Assembly (NCBI GenBank): GCA_947568835.1
Contig: OX387602.1
Location: forward strand, 24,913,021-24,977,020
Direction of reading: 5' to 3'
DNA from: Protonemura montana
Lineage: Eukaryota; Arthropoda; Insecta; Plecoptera; Nemouridae
DNA: 64,000 bases
This document shows positions 48,463-58,800 of the stretch, in pieces (positions within the stretch are counted from its first letter, which is position 1; each line of letters begins with the position of its first letter). A program made the translations under genes and the position numbers. The notes beneath the pieces were generated by a model. The model worked only from the letters and a program-made list of their open reading frames with translations, was not told the origin of the DNA and did not search any database.

Positions 48463-50579
48463 CTACGGCGACGGGTACATGATATTGTGACCCTCGTCGC
48501 CGCTGTCCTGGTGCGAAATGTGGTGGTGCGAGCCCATGTCCATGTGCATCATATGGGGCGATCCACCCGTGCCTGGGCACCCACCATCCATATGTTTCGT
48601 GAGCAGTGACATCCGCGAGAAGGTCTTGCTGCAGGTAACGCAGGAGTACTTCTTGACGTCGGAATGCGTCTGCAGATGCGCCCTCAGGTTGGACCTGTCG
48701 GCGAATGCGCGGTTGCAGTGCTGGCAGGAGAAGGGTTTCTCGCCGGTGTGTGTCCTGATGTGTCCTTGCAGCAGCCAGGGCCGCGAGAACGCCTTGCCGC
48801 AAAGCTTGCATTTGCACGGCAACGTATGAGTGCGGATGTGCATTTTGAGAGCACCCAGGCTCACGTAGACCTTCTCACAATACTTGCAGCTGAAAGACTT
48901 CTTCGCCTGAGAGCCGGCCGTCGCCACGCAGTGGAACTGTTGGTGTTTCGACAGGCCCGAGTAGGTAGAGTACGACTTGGAGCAGTCCATGCACTGATAG
49001 CGAGGCACCCCCGCGTCCTTGGTGCGCTTCTTGCCGACGCCGACGCCAACGCTGCCGGCGCTGCTGCTGCCGCTGCTCACACTGCCGGGCGAAGACAGGT
49101 CTTCGGGGGTGGCCGGTGGAGGCGACAGTGAGTGAAACGCCCCACGGGACAACGACGAGGCGATCGACGAGGTCGGCGATAAACCGCAATGGTCCTGATA
49201 TGGCATGTACAGTTTGGGGATGTCGGCGGAATGCGGGTGGCGATGAGGAAGGGCGGCGACGACGGCGACCGGGGCCCTTAGCGTGGGCATGTGTGGGGGA
49301 GAGTGCGCAGACTCTCGAGGGGCGTACGGAGACAGTTGCTCGTGGTGGTGCGCTAGAGGGTGGCTCAGCAGAGGGGCGCTTCTAACTGGTGCCGCTGGGT
49401 AAAGCGAGGATGCGTACTGGTGCTGGTGGAAGATTTCGGACGCTGGGGGGTATGCGTAGTTAAAGGCGGCAAGGTAGTGAGAAGCCGGGTAGTGGTTAGA
49501 TGGCGTGGGTCGATGCCACGACGTGGTGGTACTCGCGTAGTGATGGTGCGGGTCTACTGGGGTATTGAGGTTCAGGGGCTCCAGAGGGCCGCCAGTCTTG
49601 CTCAAGTAGTGCGACGGTACTAGCGGGTGTTGGATGAGCGGCGACGCAGACGTTAGCGGCGACGCGCTCTCCGGGCGCTCGGACTTAACTACCCACTTGG
49701 GGATGATGCTGGCGCTGGGGTGGGGCCTGGCGCTGGGGCAGACTGCCTTGCTGGTGTGTGCCGCGGTGAGGCTCAGATCCTCGGGCTTCGTGCTCAGATT
49801 CTCGGGCTCAGAGTTATCCACGGCCATGGCTGCACAGAAGAAATAAGAAGAACATTAGTTTTGGTCTATATATGTCTAAAAAAACAAGATTGACATAATG
49901 TTGGACGTTACTTTTCAATACAAAAGTAGAGTTGCATCACCGAATTAATTTAAAAATGCATTCATTAGCAGACACAGAATTGGGATTTACTTTCAAACTA
50001 CTCTAGAACCAAGAGGAAAACGTGTGTTGAAATGCAGGGAAAACCTATAACCGCTTGTTTACAGATTCACTACGTCTGTTCAACTGAATTTGCAGGTTAA
50101 TAAAACTATGTTTTTTTTTCAATTCGCCAGTAAATAACGTTAACACGCTATATTTAATTATTTGGTACATCACGAGGAGAAAGTTGGTTTAATTTTAACA
50201 CGTCCTTTATCACGGATCTTATTATTATAAGCTAGAGAGCGTTGTCGGAATTCATGAGCAAACAGAGTCCAAAAACACATTGTTATATTTTTTACGATCT
50301 GATCGTTTCGAAACGATCTGTTAATGATTGCCGCGTGGTCAGCTTGCCTTTCAGCAGCTCGAGTCAATAAATTGTTATTCCAATACCTACATAATTATGC
50401 TGTCACTCATTATCTGATCTAAACTAGTTTAAAAACGCTAAAAGAGGATAATTTATCAATAATAATTACACACCTTTTTCAACTTCCTCCGGTGTTTCTT
50501 CTTTGACGATCTGCACCGGTCGCTTCTTCAACGGGCAGTGACTGTAGTTAGTCTTCTTCACTAGGAACGATCGCGGCAT
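48463..50579 (-). CDS. esg/sna: Snail-family (escargot/snail-type) zinc-finger transcriptional repressor
   Basis: Two coding exons, 50474-50579 and 48463-49829, join in phase 1 to give 490 residues. Exon 1 starts MPRSFLVKK, the SNAG repression motif, followed by [12 protein letters not shown] as in escargot/snail proteins. Two CtBP-type motifs follow, PEDLS at about 51-55 and 277-281. The middle is rich in Pro, His, Ser and Tyr and appears disordered. Five C2H2-type fingers end the protein at about 313-335, 348-370, 374-396, 402-424 and 430-453. The last is C2HC (MDGGC), as is usual for Snail. The fingers bind CAGGTG E-boxes in the nucleus and recruit co-repressors; family members drive EMT, mesoderm, neuroblast and stem-cell programmes. 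The [10 protein letters not shown] methionine in exon 2 is internal (residue 37); the SNAG exon gives the real start. The [18 protein letters not shown] block and GGCPG ending favour escargot over snail, but arthropod paralogues are hard to separate by eye. The frame is intact. Confidence 0.96.
49830..50473 (-). other. Intron 1 of the snail/escargot gene
   Basis: The donor is AAAAAG|GTGTGT at 50474/50473 and the acceptor TTCTTCTGTGCAG ends at 49830. The intron is 644 nt, AT-rich, and separates the SNAG exon from the rest of the protein. It contains a Dorsal-like GGGAAAACC at 50037-50045. Confidence 0.9.
50037..50045. promoter_or_regulatory. Dorsal-like site in intron 1
   Basis: GGGAAAACC fits the Dorsal binding consensus. 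Its position inside the snail/escargot intron makes it a candidate cis-element, though a 9-mer of this kind is expected to occur by chance about once in every 130 kb when both strands are counted. Confidence 0.3.
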
Positions 50580-50866
50580 GATCGCTTCTTCTTCGACAAA
50601 CATTATAAGAGAAAACACTCAAAAAACACTCAAAAATAGTTTGTCAAATAATAAATACGAGAACACAAATATCAATAATCCATTGGTTCCAATTCACTTC
50701 AAGTTGAAAACACACAAAACAAATCCGGTAAACACTCGTATGTACTTCTATGTTGTTGTCGTGCTTGTGCGATCACTGTTGACACATGTGAGCTAGCAGT
50801 ATACCAGCTAGAGTCGAGGAGCGCGCTGCAAACACGTCTGCACTGGTCGGTTCCTCGAGCCACTCT
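50580..50866 (-). other. 5' UTR of the snail/escargot gene
   Basis: It spans 287 nt from the predicted start site to the ATG. A palindromic CACATGTG E-box (Twist-type CAYATG) is at 50783-50790. The part next to the ATG is AT-rich. Confidence 0.5.
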
Positions 50867-50870
50867 GATC
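50834..50870 (-). promoter_or_regulatory. Core promoter, Inr plus DPE, of the snail/escargot gene
   Basis: On the minus strand the Inr TCAGAGT places A+1 at 50866. Counting from that A, positions +28 to +33 (50839-50834) read AGACGT, followed by G. This fits the DPE consensus RGWYVT at exactly the required spacing. No good TATA box lies near -30 (only TAGTATTT). Inr+DPE promoters at this strict spacing are a known arthropod core-promoter class, typical of developmental genes. The start site has not been seen in any transcript. Confidence 0.6.
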
Positions 50871-50963
50871 CGGTAGCGAGGCTCGTCGCTCCAAATACTA
50901 GTCTGTGTGGTGTAGTCTCTGGCGGAGCGGAGTGGAGATCCGTACCAGCAGCGGCAGCTGCAT

Positions 50964-51134
50964 CAGGTGCTGCACAAAGCAGCACGTGCCATCCGACCAA
51001 TCGAGTCCCTGCTGCCGAGGCCAATGGCACGGTACACGGAGGAAGACTGTCCAATGAAAGCACCCGAGAGCAGCGCAGGGTGGGGCTTGCTGCGACGGCG
51101 GCCACCGCGGTGCATGTAGAAGGACGGACAGGTG
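50964..51134 (-). promoter_or_regulatory. Proximal promoter: two Snail-type E-boxes and three CCAAT boxes
   Basis: CAGGTG cores lie at 50964-50969 (about -100) and 51129-51134 (about -265) relative to the predicted start. CCAAT pentamers on the plus strand (ATTGG relative to the gene) lie at 50997, 51021 and 51051, three in 60 bp. The E-boxes are ideal targets for the gene's own product, which suggests autoregulation. The CCAAT group suggests an NF-Y-type activator. Motifs are seen; regulation is inferred. Confidence 0.45.
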
Positions 51135-54100
51135 TGAAGAGGAGACGCAATTCAACTGATTACTCTTCTATTTATGTATAAAGATTGAAGAGGACCGAGG
51201 GTAGAAAGTAAAAATGTTCTGGTTGCGGGGAGAGGGTCAGGATGGTTCTGGTAATTCTAGCCTCCGGGTGCTTGCTTGTGTGCCGAAAGGTAAACGAACA
51301 CCCATGGGTCTTTGGGCTTGATGAAAAGTGATCAAAAATCGGTGTCGGAACGGACATTGTGTATGACTATGGTGTAACTTGCTGGTCAGTGAAGGTTCTC
51401 ATCTTCAATGTCCAGGTAAAGCTGACTGGACTCTGGTGGGCTTTTGCGCCTCTGAAGGGAGCAAGACCCAGGCAAGCAGCTGTCAGGTGGTGAAATCATA
51501 AGCTCCTGTGTCGATTTCTTCAATCAGAGAATCACCAACGATAAATGACCGGTGCAGACTTGCAGCCGTCGTTGAAATGTTCCTGACCTATATCATTGCC
51601 TGTCGAGAAAAGACACGAAAGATCTTGCAAAATATTTAAGAGCAACCAGCATTCGGTCATGGAATTGACTCGTGCAAGGGAAGAACTCGCGCGTGACAGT
51701 AAAACCACTGAAATAGGTCAACTGATCAATCACAGCTACAGCACATCATTAGTATCACATTACCTGCATGTTTTACTACCAATTGAAAGAAAACCACCCG
51801 ATTTTACCAATTTGTTGGTATGTAGCATGCCTCACACTCACATTTTGCTATAAACAAGTAATCGGTGGAGGTGCCGAGCCTAGTGGACTGTACATTGCTC
51901 TGCGGGCTGCGTTTAGGAGCCAATTAAAACTTGTGCTCAGCACGTTCACCGGTCGTCTTTGAAAGCTTTTTTGCGCAGCTAATGCTTGATCAAACCCATT
52001 TCTTACGCGGAGTGTTCTTCTCATTGATATTCAGTATGTATATTTAATAATTTTGCATGCCTGCACATGCTGAGCTGCTATGGCAGGGTAAAGTAACCCG
52101 TGGGGCTGGGGGTAGCTCCGGAGCCCTGGGCTACATACGCACATCACTTGCAGCAAGGCCTACACCCCGTGGTTTGTACACCGCCACATGGGAGCAACAG
52201 TACTACATTATGCATGCACGGTAATAGTTGGAGTAATAATAATGCACGTGCAAAATAAACCTGTTGGTGGTGGGCTCTCATTTCAGCGTGGGATAAAAGT
52301 ATGCAAATAGGGGATGAAAGGATGCTGCTAGGCTTGCGAAACGAGTCGTTTATAATGCGTGGTGTAACGATCGAGACCTATCTACAACTCTCTAAGCTTC
52401 ATTATAAGCTCTATAATAAATAGAATGTTGTGAAGAATTTTTAGTAACGTATGTAACAGCAAAGTATGGGAAGATGCCGTTTTGAATATGCATCGATTCA
52501 ATGCGTGTAGTTTACTTTTTCTATCATGTATGAAAATATCTCCTTCCCTGTCAGGTCCATCCCTAAGGGCACCATGCAAAAGTTCTGCTTGTTATTTCGA
52601 GATATTTCAAATCAAATTTGCGAACCAGATGTATCAGAAGTTTGTTTGTGATTGATCCATTTCAAGCTATTCGATGAAATTTCTCCCTTCATGTGGTTCT
52701 TCTCGGGTATTTCCTATGTTCTGCCTTCGCTTCATTCGAAGACAAAAAATATATAGGACAATCGTTGGTTTACGTATTTCAGATTCACCGTAATCTGCCG
52801 TCCCTGTCCCTTTTTTGAACCACACATTTATAAACAGTTTTGGTGCCCACATTTCGTATAATATTAAAATAAAACCGTAAAGTCCCAACTTTTAAGCTTG
52901 TGGAATAACCGGATGCACGAACTATGGGGTTCCGGTGCGCGGCGTGCCATTTGACGCAACGACAATTGCGAAGAGGCAAGTAAAAACTGAAAGAAAAAAA
53001 AACAGGTTCGACCCAGGCTAGATGCAGATTTCGAGGCCTGTCTTCGTGAACCTGACGGGGAAACTTTGGCAAAAGGATGCGGTGTGCAAAACGAGTTTTT
53101 TTTCGTGCGGTAAGTTTGCAACTATAAGACGCAGAGAAAACAAAGATGGACCAATGCAGATTTAGACACTCACACACGTAGACACACACGGTTATGAGAC
53201 AGGGTGCATCGCTTACAATATGAGAAAAAGTATGCTGCATTATGCAATATGCAGATGCATTCAAAGGATTTCAGAATGCGCGCTGAACTGCGTCTTCTCG
53301 GTGCCTCTTGATGTAGACCAGATTATATTTCAAGGTGAGCACACTGGGAATCAATTAACAATATTTAATAATTTAGTGTAGCGTGCTAAAAAACCGTTAG
53401 AGAGTGTATAGACTTCATTGGATTCGTTATTGCATTTGGCAAATCCGCGCGTGAACTATGATTCAAACTTTGTACTCGTGTGGCCAAAAGCAGCTTTACC
53501 ACGGGTACATATTGAGTAATGACAGATGAATCATCGGACATTTCGACGGGAATTTTGACACAGGATATCCAAGTCATATCTGTCTGAAAGCATCTTATCA
53601 ACACCTGACCATGATGCACATTTCCTCTTGTTTACCCAGTGATGAGTGCGAGACATGTCCTGTTCTACCAGTGCCATGCGCATATCTGCCATCATATAAA
53701 CACGGTGAACGTTGATTGATCACAATTGCTTCGGTATCAGCTTTACCTGTGAAGAATGCTGTCCGAACCCGTCGCATTATTGATACCAATCTCTGAGTCA
53801 CCATCCAAACGAACTTTGAGCCCCAGTGCAAAAATTCTGATTCGTCATCTTCACATCGCAGAGGTGACTTTGTTGGACCATGGTCGTGAGGTACGAGCAA
53901 AGAGCAGGCTGTTTAAACCTCCTGCGCGCACAGGAGCAGGCTTTGTCGCGGTGAAAAAGGCCGTGGACGAGACGACGAAGATGGCGAGGGTGTCCCGACT
54001 GCACACGCGCTCGCACCTTGCCGCCTTTTTCAGAGTTTTCTCGGCAAACAAAAGTTATCCAGACGTCTAAACAAACGTGTACCAACTCGGCAAAAAAAAA

Positions 54101-56720
54101 ACTCTGGTAGTGGTTACCTTGCAGTACCACAACTTATAGCACTTCGCATGCTCGGAAGTCGTAAATATGCTTTATTTTTTTATCAAGATATTTTTGTGGT
54201 GAGCATACTGCGTCAGATGTGCATGCACCCTCCATACGGGACCCTCTTTTGTTGCCAGTGTATCCACGGCTCTTCGTCTATTCTCCATACTTCTGCACGA
54301 AAAGTTCTTTGTAACATTTAGGAGCTCGCGCACTTTCTTACCTATACCTAAAGCTTTTCAATTTTCTTTGAATACACCTGTCCAGAGCACGGCAGGCCAA
54401 CCGCTGCAACCGCTGCGATGCAACCTTACGTAATCGCAGATGTGCATTCAAGACTCGTCAAGACTCAAGAAGTTGCAACAAGTTTCATCAGGACAAATCC
54501 TGTCGATACCTTGCATGGAAAACCGAAATTTGAACTCATTTCGGTGATAATATTGATAAGCATGAATTCACTGATAGCTGCTAGTCTTTGTACTGTATAA
54601 CATCACTACGAAAACCACGAAACTATTTTCACGAATTGATCCACTATTTATTTCCTTTGAAATGCACTGCGTCTCGTGCATTTTTCACCTCATTGCCGTG
54701 GGCGAGTTGTACATGCAATTGAACCTATTTATACCTGCGTTCGTGCGCGTGGCCAAACATGCTGCCGAACTTCGGCCGAACTTGGGTCGAACTTGCGGGA
54801 GAACTTTGGTGAAGTGCACCTGCACCGGACAGGTCACCCCGCTCAGTGCGGGGGTGCAGTCGGCAGTACGTGCCGCCGGGGGACTCTGAATGCAGGCAAA
54901 CTTCAATAGGGACACGCGTCAGCACAATGCAAGCCGTTTCCTCAAAATCCATTCACGCTTCAATCGATCAATAACTCTATTCAATTGAATTTCAAGGTGG
55001 CAACAGACCTCCATCCACATGCCGGGACTTGGATGCTGCTTCCAGCCATGCTCTTTACTGTGATGTATCTGCTCCAGCCAGTGTGTGGCACGGGCACCCA
55101 CATCTGATCGAGGGAGCACATGAACACAAAACACGTGATCACGAGATATGACAGTCTGGGGCTGGCCAGTCGTGTCTTGCTTTGTCACGGCAAGCCACGG
55201 TGATAAGGCGATAGCATCTCTCCGTCTCCGCTATCCAACAGCTAACACAGTTCGCCGATTGTTAGGAAAATGGGATTGTCAATCTTCATCGATGATAACG
55301 TTCGTTATTCTTTCTAGTTTCTAGAAATGCATTTTAGCACATGTTCTATTATCTGATCACGACTTTGAAATTATTTTTAGTTCTTATTGAATAATTCAAA
55401 GAAATATTTATTTCCACACATTTTATTTCATTTTTTGTGTGAGCTGAACGTAAACATATAGCGTACATAGCGTACATATAGCGTTGATGTTAATATAAAA
55501 TGGTCACATGATGGTTTGTACATACAATATTTTTATATCAGATGATGTAGCTTTCATAACCCTCGTAAAGTGACGGCAACAGTTCTTACATTCCAAAATG
55601 AAATACGTCTTCGTCAGTTTGGATTTAAATCGTAAATAATCCATCATCTGGCAGGATGAATATTTGGTAGCGGCAAGTTGCCCTGAATTGAGACGTGCCT
55701 GTGCACAGATCTGCTTACCTAGAGGCCAGACGTTTGTATCAAGATGTCCTGATGAGATGCAAGAAGCGGCGTGTGAAACTCAATCCTCGATCCTGACTCC
55801 TGCGCGACTCGAGCGTTCGTCGCATTCATGACAGAGAATTAATTAATGTGGCAAGTCACTCGAATCATTATGTCTGTTGGATGTGATAATATTTCAGGTC
55901 TAGTGCGGGAAAAACTCGCAGGGTAATCGCCTTGCCCTTCTTTGACTCGTGTTCGCTCAAGTGGCTGAAGGACATTAATTATCTGTCATTGGTTGTTATG
56001 AATTTCTTACACCGCATCAAGCCGTTATCGATGTGACCAATTACAAGGTCGGGGTACTGCTATACTTGAGATCTCTGCGAACAATGTCTTCATATCTTCT
56101 TATTTGCGTAAGGTCAGAGAATTTCTGAATGCTGTCTCTTCGGCATTTATTTCGTGAGCTCAAGGAATCGGCTCCCCATTACTGACTGCCAAGTGGTGAC
56201 CTCTCAGCTTCCTGCTGAGCGATCGATGTCGTCTACTTATCGGAAAATTCCTCGACATTTTGGAATTCACGAATGACCCGGCCAGGATTATAATTGTTCT
56301 ACAAGAAAGTTCTCTTGGAAACTTTGATTGATACGTCTAATGATAAAAAGTCTTGTGAGTTTCCAAGGACGTGCTATTATTTGTTCCTTCTAATTCTGAA
56401 AAGCACTGGTATCAGATGAAAATGGTCTGCGTGCCAACAGATCGAGCGGAAATAGCATGAAAGAAAGTATCGAGTATAGCGTTAGTGTTACACGTGGTGT
56501 GTAAAGTGTTTGCAAGAATCACGACATGGGTTGCACAATATTTTACTCTTCACCCCTTGGCCCCCACCCTTCCCCACCCTTCCGGCCAGCTGCAATCCCT
56601 TTGCAAGATCTTTCACTTGAAATTCTATTATGCAATACCTCGGTGCTCGAAACAACCCCTTCCTCTCCTGCCTTGCTCGCTTTTACTTGCCAACAAGCTC
56701 TAAGGTTAAGAGCTGGGGCC
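51135..56720. other. Upstream flank and intergenic DNA, no gene recognised
   Basis: This is upstream DNA of the snail/escargot gene. E-boxes lie near 51483, 53599, 54374 and 54820. Open frames up to 159 codons (52785-53264) and 110 codons (53798-54130) have no family character. I see no exon, tRNA or transposon. Confidence 0.5.
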
Positions 56721-56764
56721 CAGGAGGTGGGCACAGGAGGTGGGCACAGGAGGTGGGCACAGGA
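56721..56764. repeat. 13-bp tandem, about 3.3 copies
   Basis: CAGGAGGTGGGCA is repeated three times exactly with a partial fourth copy. It is a short G-rich minisatellite. Confidence 0.92.
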
Positions 56765-58689
56765 AATGACCTCATAAGCAGTTTCTCTATACGTGATTCT
56801 TTCATTCTGTTTCTCGGTCTACAACTAGTAATAGGCTTCTATTATATTAATATGGATTATGCTTTTAGAACTGAAAAAAGCAGGTTACCCAGCAATCCCA
56901 TGGCATGCATTGATAGTTTTTAAGCCAGTTTTTAACTAGCGTGGTCGGTGCTGCAAAGAGCCCTTCGGTCGAAGGTCTGAGTCCCCCTGCTCGAATGTAA
57001 CCCAGTTAAATATGTAGTAATTTCTTTGAAAGGACAGCAAATTGGACTATTGATTGATTGAAGGAACGACAGGGGCTTCAAGGTTTCTATACCTTTATTT
57101 TCTTTCTTGTGATTGTTTCGACCATGGATCTTATTTCTCCACTCGCTTTTCAAAACAAATACAACGGCATATAAATGTATGGATTTCAGAAAAAATGAAC
57201 TCTGTCCAGAATCAGACCGGCACTTGTTCAGTTTCGTTCCTACCGAAAGTCGCTGTTCTGTTTGCATCGTCCTCCACGTTTGCTCCTTCGCGAAGGGAGT
57301 CGTTATCTCCTGCCGACCGGGCCGCTTGTCGACCGGACACCTTTCTGCTGCACTGAATGCTATTTTCAGTGTTCACACCTTCGGAGTTTGGTCATAAGGT
57401 CACCGCCAAGCGTTTATCACCCGTCCGATCTGCGTCCACACCTCGCCGAGGTCTCACGCACTTCGCATGGCTACGCGTTCGGCATTACGCACACAATATG
57501 CAGAGACACATAAGTGGAGAGAAATTTCCACTTAATCAACTACAGTTGCGCAAAACCTGAAACATTTGCATAAATAACGTTTATTATGAACGAGAGCTAA
57601 GATGCGCTTTACCCTTCCAGCCGAGTGATTCCTTTTGAGAGATGGGCTGCATAAGTTGGCGACTAGTACAAACATTGGGACTGTTTATCTTGTGTGTTAC
57701 CATTGCACGTCAAATGGTTGGAAGTGATATGGTCAAACATTAGAATAAGAAACCTCTTTCTGCCCTCCGGTTATATTCGTCAACAGACTAAGTACTTTTT
57801 ATAAAGAGACAGTTATGAGACTTTTTTACCGTGCATTTAAATCCCCGAATTATTGCACCCTTCTCTCGATCCGCCGTACACTTGCCGGCTTGCCATGCAT
57901 GCACATGGTTTCCACAAGCCCGAGGCGCATATTTTGCAGTAAGTAATGATCTGTTTTAAATTTGTTAGGGTCAGGGCCCGGGGCCCCAAGCAGCGGAGAG
58001 ATCGCTCCAAACTTCAGGAATTTCAAGCTTCACTAGCCAATAGACCAATACGTGCAGCTGTAGCAAGTTCATCGAAAACCGTTGATCACATAACTTTGAG
58101 TAAATTAGATGAGGAAAGTTAACACGTCCATAAACATGGCTAACGAGGCCCGCGATATGGTATCAGCCCAATACTAAACGGCCCATTTGGTGGCGGCAAG
58201 CAGAAGCATTCTGATTTCTGATGGTCTCAAGGCGGCGGCAGCGTTGAACCCGCGCTCCGATTCGAATGATGAATGCGATAGAGGATGCTTCCCGGGGTGC
58301 CCCCTCCGTGCGCTTTCCTGGTGGCCCTCGGACAGCCTGCCCCGCGACGCCGCAGCGTCGTGCACACGAATACCACCGCCCTTGCCAAGATCCGCCACTG
58401 CCGACGCACCACTGACTACAAAAAAAACCCGATCACTTCGTATCAAGTGAAATATATCCTATGTTTTGTGCAAGTCTGGCAGATTCATGTGTTGTTGTTG
58501 CCGTCGAACATCCGTCGAGTGGAGGTGCCAAGTTTAGCATGCACGAACTCGGATCGAGTTCGAGATGGCAAGAACAATAGAATGATTTGCGTTCGAACCG
58601 AAATGTGAATAATCTATAATGGTAAGTCTTTAATCTCTGTTCACAAATGTTTCTTCAACATACATTCTTCTACCTACCCGTCTTTAATG
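56765..58689. other. Intergenic DNA, no gene recognised
   Basis: Apart from the possible SINE head at 56939-56998 I see nothing assignable. Frames at 57054-57560 overlap in several phases without family character. Confidence 0.5.
56939..56998 (+). repeat. Possible tRNA-like SINE head
   Basis: GGTCTGAGTCC resembles a B-box (8 of 11 positions of GGTTCGAATCC). It is preceded at about 30 nt by GTGGTCGGTGCTG, a weak A-box-like start. Folding as a true tRNA is poor. It is a candidate degenerate SINE, without an identified tail. Confidence 0.25.
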
Positions 58690-58757
58690 ACTGCCTCGGT
58701 GGCTGAGGAGCTAAGACCTCGAGACTCGAAGCTATTGATTCCGATCAGGACTCTGCA
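58690..58757 (+). repeat. Possible tRNA-Ser-derived SINE head
   Basis: GGTGGCTGAGGAGCTAAG resembles the D-arm/A-box region of serine tRNAs and is followed by GACTCGAA, like a CGA anticodon loop. The B-box region (TTGATTCCGATC) is diverged. The variable and acceptor stems do not pair, so it is not a working tRNA. A CA-rich tract follows at about 58780-58800. Confidence 0.3.
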
Positions 58758-58800
58758 CGAAGACGAGTTCAGGGCACACATACACTCATACACACACACT

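Noticed and set aside
48664..49131. 155-codon plus-strand frame across the zinc fingers
   Set aside because: Antisense shadow of the snail/escargot coding exon.
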